Notes under the pieces: model-generated
What the model saw: only the letters and a program-made list of their open reading frames with translations
The model's database searches: none
Told to the model about the DNA's origin: nothing
Shown: positions 42,095 through 50,884 of the stretch, piece by piece
How the letters are laid out: each line of letters opens with the position of its first letter
How positions within the stretch are numbered: position 1 is the stretch's first letter
Program-made: the position numbers and the translations under genes
Assembly (NCBI GenBank): GCA_964001305.1
Contig: CAXFAI010000035.1
Span: forward strand, 62,001-126,000
DNA length: 64,000 bases
From: CAJXMH01 sp964001305
GTDB taxonomy: Bacteria > Bacteroidota > Bacteroidia > Flavobacteriales_E > Vicingaceae
Direction of reading: 5' to 3'

Positions 42095-42101
42095 TGCTAA
42101 C
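42095..42101 (+). repeat. inverse core TGCTAAC, degenerate last attC-like site
   Basis: TGCTAAC at 42095-42101 complements the GTTAGCA that opens this cassette. The following 100 bases hold possible palindromic parts (CTATAGCAAATGC; TATTGCTCACC) but no right core. This may be a decayed end of the array. Confidence 0.45.
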
Positions 42102-42236
42102 ACCAACTATAGCAAATGCTACTACTTAGAAAACCGATACTTCCACTCTATTGCTCACCAATTATATAGCTTAAAGAATAATTTAGTGTGAACGATGTAT
42201 CTTTACAAACATGTGATAATTTAAATTGAATTAATA

Positions 42237-42728
42237 ATGGAAAAAATTGACCTCTTTGACAAGTCTATCAAAGCTATACAAGCTATTGCTATCATCATTG
42301 GAATTATATTTACCTACCTAGAATTCAAAAGGTATAATGATGAAAAAATAGAACGTGAAAAAATCAGAACTGAACAAACAGCGAAAGAAATCAGAATGCA
42401 TTTTTATCAACTTCAACTTGATTTTTACGCAGAAGCTGTAGAAGCAACTGCCACGCTAGCCACAGAAAAAAGAGATTCAGAAGATTACCAAAAGGCTCGA
42501 AAGGCTTTTATGAGATTATTTTGGGGTCGCTTAGCAATAGTAGAAGAAAAGACAGTTGAGGCTGAAATGATAAACTTCAAAAGACTATTGGAAAACTTCG
42601 AAAATGAGAATGGAAATACAACACAAGAAGAGCTTGAACAAGCTTCATTAAAACTTGCTCATGATGCAAGTCGTTATACCATAAGCGTATGGGTTGATAG
42701 CGCTGAAAGAAGTAATTATAATAGATAA
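42237..42728 (+). CDS. hypothetical single-pass membrane protein
   Basis: The 163-residue protein has one N-terminal membrane segment (about residues 11-27, AIQAIAIIIGIIFTYLEF) and a helical domain that may be a coiled coil (NDEKIEREKIRTEQTAKEIR; EEKTVEAEMINFKRLLENFE). I do not recognise it. No cassette-type core sites flank it, so it may belong to the region after the array. Confidence 0.55.
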   Translation: MEKIDLFDKSIKAIQAIAIIIGIIFTYLEFKRYNDEKIEREKIRTEQTAKEIRMHFYQLQLDFYAEAVEATATLATEKRDSEDYQKARKAFMRLFWGRLAIVEEKTVEAEMINFKRLLENFENENGNTTQEELEQASLKLAHDASRYTISVWVDSAERSNYNR

Positions 42729-43036
42729 AGAACGAAAGCACAACAGAAAGAGCTAATCCCGCCTCTCGCGGGCCAGCACTACCCTCCTTTTTATCAAAAT
42801 GCAAACATTGCAAGCCCTTTTAAGAGGGCTTCTTTTATATATGAGGAATTTAGCTAATCCTTTACCAATTGTTTAAACAAAAAAAACTGATTACTTTGCC
42901 CCATGTGCTCAGTAATCAAGTCTTAGTGCAATTGCATTATAAAAAGTATATTAGCCAAAATAAAGCACTACTTTACTTTGGTTGGCAATCTCTCTTCCTT
43001 TGACCAAAGTCCTTACATTCAAAGAAATTATCAAAA
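42729..43036. other. gene-free stretch (308 bases)
   Basis: It holds a short CCCGC...GCGGG hairpin at about 42755-42769 and a stem-loop at about 42812-42836. Otherwise it is AT-rich, and I see no gene here. Confidence 0.6.
42812..42836 (+). terminator. possible terminator
   Basis: AAGCCCT and AGGGCTT form a 7-base stem around TTTAAG, followed by CTTTTATAT. It lies 84 bases after the previous stop. Confidence 0.55.
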
Positions 43037-43591
43037 ATGAAATTCCTACTTTACATTGTCTTTTTCCTTTTCTCAACACTTCCACATTTTGGTCAAGAAG
43101 TAAAAATAACGACTGACAAAGAAGCCTATAAATTTGACGAAATCATTGAACTAACTTTTGAGCTCAATGCAAAATATGACTCCATTGATATTCCTGAGCT
43201 TAAGCGTTTTAAAATAGTTAGCGGACCTAATAAAAGCTCTTCTGTTGCTATCCAAAATGAGATTAGAACTGAAAGAGAGCGCTTAACTTATCGATTAAGA
43301 CCTCTTAAAAGTGGCCAAGTGAAAATTAGCTCGCCTACTTTCTACAAAAATGGAAAGGAACTAAAAGGAAAATCGATTAAGATTAAAGTAGACTCATCAA
43401 ATCTGACCGATGAAGAATTAAAAGAAAAGGAGTACAATGAGTTTATTGAAGACGCCATTAAACCCAAGGGAACAACCCGCATAATGCTTCATGAAAATAA
43501 GGGATATATTGAAATTTTTGGAGAAATGGGATGGGAGTTTTACAGACGACTTACGCTAGAAGAAATAAAACAACTACAAAAAGTAAACTAA
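43037..43591 (+). CDS. BatD-like protein
   Basis: The 184-residue protein has a signal peptide (MKFLLYIVFFLFSTLPHFGQ) and one Ig-like domain of the BatD N-terminal type (EVKITTDKEAYKFDEIIELT, then IPELKRFKIVSGPNKSSSV and YRLRPLKSGQVKISSPTFYK). Full BatD proteins are about 500-600 residues, so this is a short single-domain version. No other aerotolerance (Bat) genes are near. Confidence 0.7.
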   Translation: MKFLLYIVFFLFSTLPHFGQEVKITTDKEAYKFDEIIELTFELNAKYDSIDIPELKRFKIVSGPNKSSSVAIQNEIRTERERLTYRLRPLKSGQVKISSPTFYKNGKELKGKSIKIKVDSSNLTDEELKEKEYNEFIEDAIKPKGTTRIMLHENKGYIEIFGEMGWEFYRRLTLEEIKQLQKVN

Positions 43592-43603
43592 GAAGACAAA
43601 TCA

Positions 43604-44125
43604 ATGAAAAACTTAATCACATTTCTCTTTACTATTAGCTTTTTGCTTGCATGTACTCCAAAGCCTAAGGCTACAAAGGCTAAAGAAGAATCTTCAATAG
43701 TTGTGGATTCAATAACAAATCAGTTAAAGCGTACTATAAATTTCGATTGGTTAGTGGGTAAATGGAAACGGTTGCAAGAAGATGATCCAAATCAAACTTT
43801 TGAGGTTTGGCAGAAAAAAAGTGATGGTCGCTTTTTAGGTCACGGTTACGTGATGCAGAATCAAGATACCGTTTGGCAAGAAAAAATGACTTTGATTAAA
43901 AAAGATTCTAGCTGGACTTTACAAGTAAAAACACCTGGAAATCAAGATCTGGTTGAATTTCAATTAAGCGAATTTGACTCGACTTCTTTTACCGTAGAAA
44001 ATTACAATCATGATTTTCCTAAAAAAATAAAGTATTGGATTAACAATAATCACTTGCAAGCGATAGTTGAAGGAGATTCTATAAAATTAGAATTTCTGTT
44101 TGAAAAGTTAGGAACGCCTGAATAA
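43604..44125 (+). CDS. DUF6265-like lipoprotein
   Basis: The 173-residue protein has a lipoprotein signal peptide (LLACTPKPKATKAK, about residue 17). The body (FDWLVGKWKRLQEDDPNQTF, then FEVWQKKSDGRFLGHGYV and FTVENYNHDFPKKIKYWINN) fits DUF6265, a lipocalin-like fold of unknown function. It lies 12 bases after the BatD-like gene. Confidence 0.75.
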   Translation: MKNLITFLFTISFLLACTPKPKATKAKEESSIVVDSITNQLKRTINFDWLVGKWKRLQEDDPNQTFEVWQKKSDGRFLGHGYVMQNQDTVWQEKMTLIKKDSSWTLQVKTPGNQDLVEFQLSEFDSTSFTVENYNHDFPKKIKYWINNNHLQAIVEGDSIKLEFLFEKLGTPE

Positions 44126-44361
44126 TCTAACTTTTTGAATTGAATGAATACTTGAGCTAATTCAAGACACTTTAAATTGAGAACAAGCTAAGACATCAGA
44201 AGAATATGCTTTTTGATTAAAAGCAGGCTATGAACATTGGAAAAAGCAATAAAAGACTTCTACATCATAGAGAAAAATTAGCTTAAAACAACTGTTAAAT
44301 AAACTTTATGGAGAATCAAAGCACTTCAATTAACTTACTTTTGCCTCGATTTTCAAAAAAA

Positions 44362-44733
44362 ATGAACCTTCTAATTCAAATAAAAAAAGTACTACTTGGC
44401 ATATTATTGCCATTGTATTTATTAGGCTTAAGCTGTTCAACAGACTTGACTGCAAATCAAGAAGAGGTTCAACAAGTTGAAAAGGAAGTAATCCATCAAC
44501 TTAAAGTACAACAATTTCAGCATCAAGCTCCTAGCAGCCGAATGAAGCTAAGTAAGCAATTGAAAGATGCCTCAATCCCTCTCCTTTTATTATTTCAGCT
44601 TTCTGCCAATTCTACAATTGAATCAAGCTTCAACAAGTTTAATTGGAAGCTTCCGCTAGACTGGGAAATTGTATTGTGGCATTCTATTTCAAAGATTCAA
44701 GATAGCCTTTACCCTTTCCATTTTTTCTCATAG
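44362..44733 (+). CDS. small hypothetical lipoprotein
   Basis: The frame begins at 44308, but the lipoprotein signal peptide is from MNLLIQIKKVLLGILLPLYL (44362, 123 residues, lipobox LGLSC). The C-terminal half is hydrophobic and unremarkable. Function is unknown, and the gene is not certain. Confidence 0.45.
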   Translation: MNLLIQIKKVLLGILLPLYLLGLSCSTDLTANQEEVQQVEKEVIHQLKVQQFQHQAPSSRMKLSKQLKDASIPLLLLFQLSANSTIESSFNKFNWKLPLDWEIVLWHSISKIQDSLYPFHFFS

Positions 44734-44814
44734 TCCAATCTGTTTTCTTCAAATAGATTAAAAGCATGCCCTCAAGGCGATTGCATATTACTTAATTATA
44801 AAAAATTTAAATCC

Positions 44815-45288
44815 ATGGACTTTGGAACAACACTAACTGGGCTATTTTTAGCGCTAGTTATATTGATATCGCTATTATTCATTAGCCGACATAAAGCAAA
44901 TAAACGCAATGATTTACTCAAGAAAATTCAAAAATTGAGTCAAAACACCTCAACGAAATTGAATAAAGTTGAATATGGCGGAAACTTCGCCATCGCATTT
45001 TCAGAAAACAATGATTATCTCTATTTTGTAAAGAATGGTCAGTTTTCAAATAATGAAGCTGCCATTAAGTTGAGTGAAGTAAAATCATGCAAACTTCTAA
45101 GTGTAAAAGATTATGAACATCCTAATAATTTTAAATCTATAAAACTGATTATTAAATATTTAAACAAGCAAAACAGTACTACCGAAATTAGCTTATTTAA
45201 TAATGAAGAATCCTTTCAACTGTATGATGAGCTATTGCTAGGAAAAAGATGGGAGACGAAAATAAACTCGCATCTTCAAGTATCTTAA
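44815..45288 (+). CDS. hypothetical membrane-anchored protein
   Basis: The 157-residue protein has one N-terminal membrane segment (about residues 6-23, LTGLFLALVILISLLFIS) and then a soluble domain of about 120 residues (NKVEYGGNFAIAFSENNDYL). I do not recognise it. A terminator follows. Confidence 0.55.
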   Translation: MDFGTTLTGLFLALVILISLLFISRHKANKRNDLLKKIQKLSQNTSTKLNKVEYGGNFAIAFSENNDYLYFVKNGQFSNNEAAIKLSEVKSCKLLSVKDYEHPNNFKSIKLIIKYLNKQNSTTEISLFNNEESFQLYDELLLGKRWETKINSHLQVS

Positions 45289-45295
45289 TACGAAT

Positions 45296-45324
45296 GCAGC
45301 CCATCATTAGGTGGGCTGCTTATT
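45296..45324 (+). terminator. rho-independent terminator-like hairpin
   Basis: GCAGCCCA and TGGGCTGC form an 8-base perfect stem with an 8-base loop, followed by TTATTTG. It is 8 bases after the stop of the preceding gene. Confidence 0.75.
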
Positions 45325-45448
45325 TGATTCACATTCTTCAAGCACTGCTTATGCTAGTCTTTCTAATTTTTCTTTTAATTTAAGAACAATCTAACATAAG
45401 AATTAAGCATCTTAATAGATTACAAACAAAGTCTATTAAATTTGATAA

Positions 45449-45889
45449 ATGGAATTAAAATCAAAAGCAAGTTTACAAATCTTAAAACCAATAGCTGAAG
45501 TATTTGAAGCCATTGTAGAGCCAAACCATATGACACAATATTTTATTTCTGAAAGTAATGGAAGAATGGAAAGTGGCGCAGAATTAAAATGGAAGTTTCC
45601 AGAATTTGAAGATGTTTTTCCCATTACTCAAATTAAGGTTAATTCTCCTTCATTTATTTCTTTTGTTTGGGATACAGAAACAGTGGTTGAGATTCACTTA
45701 GAAGCCTTAAATGACAAGAATACAGTAGTAAGAGTAAGAGAAAAAGGCAAATCCTTGAGCGAAGAAAATCTAGCATGGGCTTTAAGCAACAGCGCAGGTT
45801 GGGCCAACTTTTTAGATTGCTTAAAAGCCTATTTAGAATATGGCATAAACCTTCGAAAAGGAGCTTATGACTTTATGCGAAAATATTAA
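45449..45889 (+). CDS. SRPBCC (AHSA1-type) protein
   Basis: The 146-residue protein has the START-like/AHSA1 fold (ASLQILKPIAEVFEAIVEPN, then MTQYFISESNGRMESGAELK, and WANFLDCLKAYLEYGINLRK at the end). Family members bind small hydrophobic ligands. It is 3 bases before the DUF2200 gene and probably co-transcribed. Confidence 0.82.
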   Translation: MELKSKASLQILKPIAEVFEAIVEPNHMTQYFISESNGRMESGAELKWKFPEFEDVFPITQIKVNSPSFISFVWDTETVVEIHLEALNDKNTVVRVREKGKSLSEENLAWALSNSAGWANFLDCLKAYLEYGINLRKGAYDFMRKY

Positions 45890-45892
45890 ACT

Positions 45893-46255
45893 ATGAAAGT
45901 AACTCCCCAACAAAATGAACGCATTGCAAAAATGACTTTTGCCTCTGTTTACCCGCATTATGTTTCAAAAGTTGAAAAGAAAGGGAAAACCAAAGAAGAA
46001 TTGCATCAAATCATTGAATGGCTCTGTGGGTTTAATAACAAGCAAATTCAAGCATTAATTGATGAAAAGGTAAGCTTTGAAACCTTTTTTGAAAGAGCTA
46101 CACTTAACCCCAATGCTCAATTAATAAAAGGATTAATCTGCGGTTATCGAGTAGAAGAGATTGAGTTTAAGTTGACTCAAAAAGTACGTTATTTAGATAA
46201 ACTTGTTGATGAACTGGCAAGGGGAAAAAAGATGGAAAGCATACTAAGGAAATAG
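45893..46255 (+). CDS. DUF2200 protein
   Basis: The 120-residue protein matches DUF2200 (ERIAKMTFASVYPHYVSKVE, then HQIIEWLCGFNNKQIQALID and LIKGLICGYRVEEIE). Function is unknown; the family is a small cytoplasmic domain. It is coupled to the SRPBCC gene. Confidence 0.8.
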   Translation: MKVTPQQNERIAKMTFASVYPHYVSKVEKKGKTKEELHQIIEWLCGFNNKQIQALIDEKVSFETFFERATLNPNAQLIKGLICGYRVEEIEFKLTQKVRYLDKLVDELARGKKMESILRK

Positions 46256-46340
46256 ATAGAATCTATCTAAATAGAATCAATTAGAAACTATTCTAAGAAA
46301 CTAGTGTTACTTTTGCTTTGCCACTACCAACCATTTAACT

Positions 46341-47084
46341 GTGAAGAATTTTCTTTTATTAATCTTCATGCTTTTTTTTGGATTAACTCAAGCTCAGAAT
46401 ATCTTATTCAATGCTGAAGGAGGCAGTCCTGATCCTTCAGCATTTTTAGAAGTTAGAAGTACCACTCAGGGATTTTTAGGTCCTCGAATGAATGAATCTC
46501 AGCGTTTAGGCATTGTTAATCCTGCACAAGGGCTCCTCGTTTTTCAAATTGATGGAACTATTGGCTTTTACTTTTACAATGGTTCTGCTTGGGATACACT
46601 AGGTGGAGCAACCACTGTAACCAATGTAAGCAACGTAACCAACGTAACAAATTCTGGTATTGCTATCATTAGAGACATCAAATCAGGAGGCTCAAATGGA
46701 GGAACTTTTACAAGTGGTGTATGGGTTCAAAGAGACTTAAACGATATTGATGGTGATTTGAGCTTTGTATCTTTGGGAACCAACGAGTTTAAACTCGATT
46801 CAGGAACTTATGCAATAACCATTTATACACCCGCCTATGAAGTTAAAACTCATCAATGCAGACTCTATAATGTAACAACTGCCGCGGTTGAAGCCTATGG
46901 AAATGTTGCATATGCTGATAAGTTTTCTCAATCACTATTGACTACAATAGTAAGTGTTACGAATTCATCTGAAACCTTTCGAATAGAGCATCGATGCAGT
47001 GATACTGTTGGCGGAAAAGGCCTAGGAGAAGGAGTAAACTGGGGTGATAATACATTTACCCAAGTTAAAATTGAAAAACTTTAA
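46341..47084 (+). CDS. secreted C1q/TNF-like surface protein
   Basis: The start is GTG at 46341 (247 residues), giving signal peptide VKNFLLLIFMLFFGLTQAQ. Residues of about 30-90 contain the Bacteroidota motif AFLEVRSTTQGFLGPRMNES ... YFYNGSAWDT, which precedes adhesin or tail-fibre-like domains. A repeat TNVSNVTNVTNS follows, and the C-terminal domain (about 105-247) resembles a C1q/TNF-type jelly roll. It may be a trimeric surface or binding protein. It converges on the GlcD-like gene with no gap. Confidence 0.65.
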   Translation: MKNFLLLIFMLFFGLTQAQNILFNAEGGSPDPSAFLEVRSTTQGFLGPRMNESQRLGIVNPAQGLLVFQIDGTIGFYFYNGSAWDTLGGATTVTNVSNVTNVTNSGIAIIRDIKSGGSNGGTFTSGVWVQRDLNDIDGDLSFVSLGTNEFKLDSGTYAITIYTPAYEVKTHQCRLYNVTTAAVEAYGNVAYADKFSQSLLTTIVSVTNSSETFRIEHRCSDTVGGKGLGEGVNWGDNTFTQVKIEKL

Positions 47085-48509
47085 TTAATCTTCCCAAACT
47101 TTTCCTGGGTTTAAAATTCCATTTGGATCAAAGGCCTGTTTAATGGCTTTTTGCAGAGCGATATCTTCAGGATTGAACATAACATCCATAAATTCTTTTT
47201 GCACCAAACCAATACCATGCTCACCCGAAATCGTTCCTCCTAGTCTTTTACATAGTTGAAAAATTTCTCGAATGCCTTGTTTTAAGTGCTCACCTTCCCA
47301 AGCTTCATCACTCATCTCACCTTTCAAAATATTTACATGTAAATTACCATCACCTGCATGACCATAGCAAACAGACTGAAATCCATATTGTCTTCCTATT
47401 TCCTTCACACCTTTTAATAATGCTGGTAATTCTGCTCTTTTTACCACGGTATCTTCTTCTTTGTAAATGGAGTTTGCTTTAACTGCTTCGCCTAAGCTTC
47501 TGCGCAATTTCCAAAGCTTAACTTTTTCTGCTTGTGACTCAGCTAAAAGGATTTCATCACAATCGTAGTTTTCTAATAGGGAATAAATCTGTTCCGCTTC
47601 TTGCATAAGCACTTCCGGATAATTACCATCCAATTCTATCAATAAGTGCGCTTCAATATCTTCGGCTATATCTACCTCAATACCATGCACAAAACGCTGG
47701 GCAAACTCTAAAGCGTCTCTTTCCATAAATTCCAATCCTGATGGTGTAATTCCCAAATGAAAAATAGCCGAAACAGCTTGACAGGCCTCTTCAGCCTTTC
47801 GAAATGGAACCAAAAGCAATAAGTCATGTTTTGGATGCGGAATAAGTCGCATCACTGCTTTAGTAATAATGCCAAGAGTACCTTCGCTACCTACCATCAA
47901 TTGAGTAAGGTTTAAGGCGGTTGCATTCTTCAACACATTGGCACCAGTCCACATTAAGCGACCATCGGCCAAAGCCACTTCTAGATTTAACACATAATCT
48001 TTGGTTACTCCATATTTTACGGCCTTAGGTCCTCCGCTATTCTCCGCCAAATTTCCACCTATAAAACAGCTGCCTTTGCTAGCCGGGTCAGGAGGGTAAA
48101 AAAGTCCTTTTTCTGCTACAGCTTCTTGAAAAACCTGAGTAATAACTCCCGGCTCAACAGTTGCTTGCAGATTGGCTTCATCAATATCAAGAATTCGATT
48201 TAACTTTTCTGTACTAAGCAAAACTCCACCGAAAATGGGTAAAGCACCGCCACTTAAACCGGTTCCCGCACCGCGTGCAGTTATGGGCAATTTCCTTTTG
48301 TTGCAATAAGCTAAAATGGTTGCCACATCTTCGGCTGTATTGGGAAGCAAAACAACTTGTGGTAAATAGTGTAAATCTTCGGTGTAATCATGGTCGTACC
48401 TCAATAGTTCTACATGATTGCTTATTACTTTTTCTTTTCCTAAAAGTTGTTGAAAAAACTGAATATCAGATTCATCAATGTGCTGCCATTTACCACTACT
48501 ACTATTCAT
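47085..48509 (-). CDS. FAD-binding oxidase, glycolate oxidase subunit GlcD-like
   Basis: The 474-residue protein has the FAD-binding type 4 domain (AYCNKRKLPITARGAGTGLS, GGNLAENSGGPKAVKYGVTK) and FAD-oxidase C-terminal domain (YGHAGDGNLHVNILKGEMSD, GGTISGEHGIGLVQKEFM). It probably oxidises glycolate or D-lactate, feeding electrons to the respiratory chain. No GlcE/GlcF genes are adjacent. It stands alone, divergent from the DPP IV gene. Confidence 0.9.
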   Translation of the reverse strand: MNSSSGKWQHIDESDIQFFQQLLGKEKVISNHVELLRYDHDYTEDLHYLPQVVLLPNTAEDVATILAYCNKRKLPITARGAGTGLSGGALPIFGGVLLSTEKLNRILDIDEANLQATVEPGVITQVFQEAVAEKGLFYPPDPASKGSCFIGGNLAENSGGPKAVKYGVTKDYVLNLEVALADGRLMWTGANVLKNATALNLTQLMVGSEGTLGIITKAVMRLIPHPKHDLLLLVPFRKAEEACQAVSAIFHLGITPSGLEFMERDALEFAQRFVHGIEVDIAEDIEAHLLIELDGNYPEVLMQEAEQIYSLLENYDCDEILLAESQAEKVKLWKLRRSLGEAVKANSIYKEEDTVVKRAELPALLKGVKEIGRQYGFQSVCYGHAGDGNLHVNILKGEMSDEAWEGEHLKQGIREIFQLCKRLGGTISGEHGIGLVQKEFMDVMFNPEDIALQKAIKQAFDPNGILNPGKVWED

Positions 48510-48577
48510 TTATAAATTCTAATTCAATTTATGTAAATTCGGGCTCTTTGAACGAAAATAACGAATAAATCACCTTT

Positions 48578-50806
48578 ATGAAGCATATAAAAACCATTTG
48601 TTTAAGTCTAATTTTAACTGGAACAATATCTTTAGTTGCTCAAGAAGAAAGCATTGCCAAAGAAGCCCCCATTGAATCTAATTCCAATTTAAAAAAGTTT
48701 ATCACACTAGCTGATATTTGGAAAGATCATACTTTTCGATCAAAAGGGGTATACGGCTTACGTTCGATGAATGATGGGCTTAACTATACCGTAATTGAAA
48801 GGGGAAAGGATGGGAAATCATTGGTGCAATACAAGTACTCCAACGGAAAAAAAGTGAAAACCTTGATTGCTGCAGATGATATAAATTTTGAGGGTAAAAA
48901 ATTGAGCATTGATGCTTATGAATTTTCTGCTGATGAGAAAAAAGTCTTGATTGCCGATGAATTGGAAAGCATTTATCGTCGTTCTACCAAAGCACAATAT
49001 TATATTCTAGATCTAAAAACTAAAAAGATTCAAAAGCTAAGTGAGGGAGAAAAACAAATGTATGCTGATTTTTCGCCCAATGGAAATAAAGTGGCCTTTG
49101 TAAAAAGCAACAATCTTTATTTAAAAGACCTAGAAAGTGGAAAAGAAACTCAAATTACAAGCGACGGGGAATACAACAAAATAATTAATGGTGCCTCCGA
49201 TTGGGTATATGAAGAAGAATTGAGCTTATCTCAGGCTTTTCAATGGTCAGTAGATGGAAAGAAATTGGCCTTTTATCGTTTTGATGAATCTGCGGTAAAG
49301 CAATGGAACATGAAAATGTATGACGGCCTCTACCCCACTGATTATCGTTTTAAATACCCCAAAGCTGGAGAAGAAAATGCCATGGTTAGCATAAAGATTT
49401 TTCACTTAGAAAATAGTAAAACCATTGATGTGAAATTAAATCAAGCTTATGAGTATTTGCCTTCTATTCAATGGACCGAAGATGCAAACCAATTGGCTGT
49501 TATGAGTACGAATCGCCATCAGAACGATTTACAAATCAATTTGGTAAATGCAACTGATGGAAGTAGCAAAGTAATTCATAATGAAACAAGTGAAACCTAC
49601 ATTGAAATGCCTTTCGATGTTTACTTCACCAAAGACAAAAAGCATTTCTTGATTCAAAGTGAAAAAAGTGGTTTTCGTCACCTCTATTTATATCAGATGG
49701 ACGGTTCTTTGAAAAGACAACTGACTGCAGGCAATTGGCCTGTAACAGATTTGTATGGTGTGGATGATCAAAGTGGCTTTGTTTACTATCAAGCTGCGGA
49801 AAAGTCTCCTTTAGATCGAAACATATACCGCATTGATTTAGAAGGTAAAAACAAAAAACGGTTAAGTTCGAAAGATGGGACAAACCGAGCCTCATTTAGC
49901 AAGAGTTTTGCGTATTTCATAAATACCCATAGCACTGCAGATATCCCCAATTACATTACCTTAAATGATGCAAGTGGAAAGGAAATAAGGGTTCTTGAAA
50001 GCAATCAAGCTTTAAAAGACAAGATGAAAGACTACACCCTAAGCAAGAAAGAATTTTTTACGTTTAAAACCTCAGAGGGAGTTGAATTAAATGGTTGGAT
50101 GATCAAACCTGTGAGTTTTAATCCTAAGCAGAAATATCCAGCATTTTTAACCATTTATGGTGGACCTGGTTCGCAAACAGTAACCAATGCTTGGGGTGGA
50201 AGTAATTACCTATGGCATCAAATGTTGGCACAACAAGGTTACATCGTCGTTTCGGTAGACAACAGAGGAACAGGTGCTAGAGGAGTTGACTTTAAGAAAA
50301 TTACCTACAAGCAATTGGGAAAATACGAAACCATGGACCAAATTGAAACGGCTAAATACCTAGCTTCTCAGCCATTTATTGATGGAAATCGAATTGGTGT
50401 TCAAGGATGGAGTTATGGGGGCTATATGTCGAGTTTGTGTTTACTAAAAGGAGCAGATCATTTTAAAGCAGCCATTGCGGTAGCACCAGTAACGAATTGG
50501 CGCTATTACGATAGCATTTATACTGAACGTTACATGCAAACCCCACAAGAAAACGGCGATGGCTATGATGACAACTCGCCTATAAACCACGTTGATAAAT
50601 TAAAAGGAAAATATTTATTGGTCCACGGCATGGCCGATGACAATGTACATTTACAAAATACCACTGAAATGATTTCTGCTTTGGTAGCAGCAGACAAACA
50701 GTTTGATTTGTTTATGTATCCTAATAAAAACCACGGCATTTATGGTGGAAATACACGCTACCATTTGTACAAAAAAATGACTGATTTCTTAAATCAAAAC
50801 CTATAA
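48578..50806 (+). CDS. S9-family dipeptidyl-peptidase IV
   Basis: The 742-residue protein has a signal peptide (GTISLVAQ, about residue 21), a beta-propeller N-terminal domain (about residues 60-480; YADFSPNGNKVAFVKSNNLY) and an alpha/beta-hydrolase domain. The triad is S612 in GWSYGGYMSS, D in HGMADDNVHLQN and H719 in NKNHGIYGG. It removes N-terminal dipeptides, usually X-Pro, in the periplasm. Two POT transporters follow, so released di- and tripeptides could be taken up. Confidence 0.93.
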   Translation: MKHIKTICLSLILTGTISLVAQEESIAKEAPIESNSNLKKFITLADIWKDHTFRSKGVYGLRSMNDGLNYTVIERGKDGKSLVQYKYSNGKKVKTLIAADDINFEGKKLSIDAYEFSADEKKVLIADELESIYRRSTKAQYYILDLKTKKIQKLSEGEKQMYADFSPNGNKVAFVKSNNLYLKDLESGKETQITSDGEYNKIINGASDWVYEEELSLSQAFQWSVDGKKLAFYRFDESAVKQWNMKMYDGLYPTDYRFKYPKAGEENAMVSIKIFHLENSKTIDVKLNQAYEYLPSIQWTEDANQLAVMSTNRHQNDLQINLVNATDGSSKVIHNETSETYIEMPFDVYFTKDKKHFLIQSEKSGFRHLYLYQMDGSLKRQLTAGNWPVTDLYGVDDQSGFVYYQAAEKSPLDRNIYRIDLEGKNKKRLSSKDGTNRASFSKSFAYFINTHSTADIPNYITLNDASGKEIRVLESNQALKDKMKDYTLSKKEFFTFKTSEGVELNGWMIKPVSFNPKQKYPAFLTIYGGPGSQTVTNAWGGSNYLWHQMLAQQGYIVVSVDNRGTGARGVDFKKITYKQLGKYETMDQIETAKYLASQPFIDGNRIGVQGWSYGGYMSSLCLLKGADHFKAAIAVAPVTNWRYYDSIYTERYMQTPQENGDGYDDNSPINHVDKLKGKYLLVHGMADDNVHLQNTTEMISALVAADKQFDLFMYPNKNHGIYGGNTRYHLYKKMTDFLNQNL

Positions 50807-50884
50807 ATAGAGCAATTAATCAAGACTTCAATTTTTATTATTTTAGTCACTTCTTAAACTTATCTTAACCCTTAAAATAAACTT

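Larger units (their letters stand above)
38555..42101 (+). mobile_element. integron-like gene cassette array
   Basis: Four cassettes (five ORFs, all + strand) are separated by palindromes of 135-200 bp. For each cassette the short sequence before the gene is the reverse complement of the one after it: GTTGGCATG 38692/CATGCCAAC 39280; GTTGTGCAA 39472/TTGCACAAC 40076; GTTATGGGC 40202/GCCCATAAC 41390; GTTAGCA 41583/TGCTAAC 42095. Start codons follow the core site within 9-22 bases. No integrase gene is in the window. Confidence 0.72.

Noticed and set aside
42755..42770. CCCGC/GCGGG hairpin as an attC-like element
   Set aside because: The stem is only five bases, and no GTT/AAC core complementarity exists around the preceding gene.
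44126..44307. Possible remnant of a coding sequence (LKAGYEHWKKQ then a stop) between the DUF6265-like and lipoprotein genes
   Set aside because: Only about 11 codons are open and I could not match the segment to a family, so it is not listed as a pseudogene.
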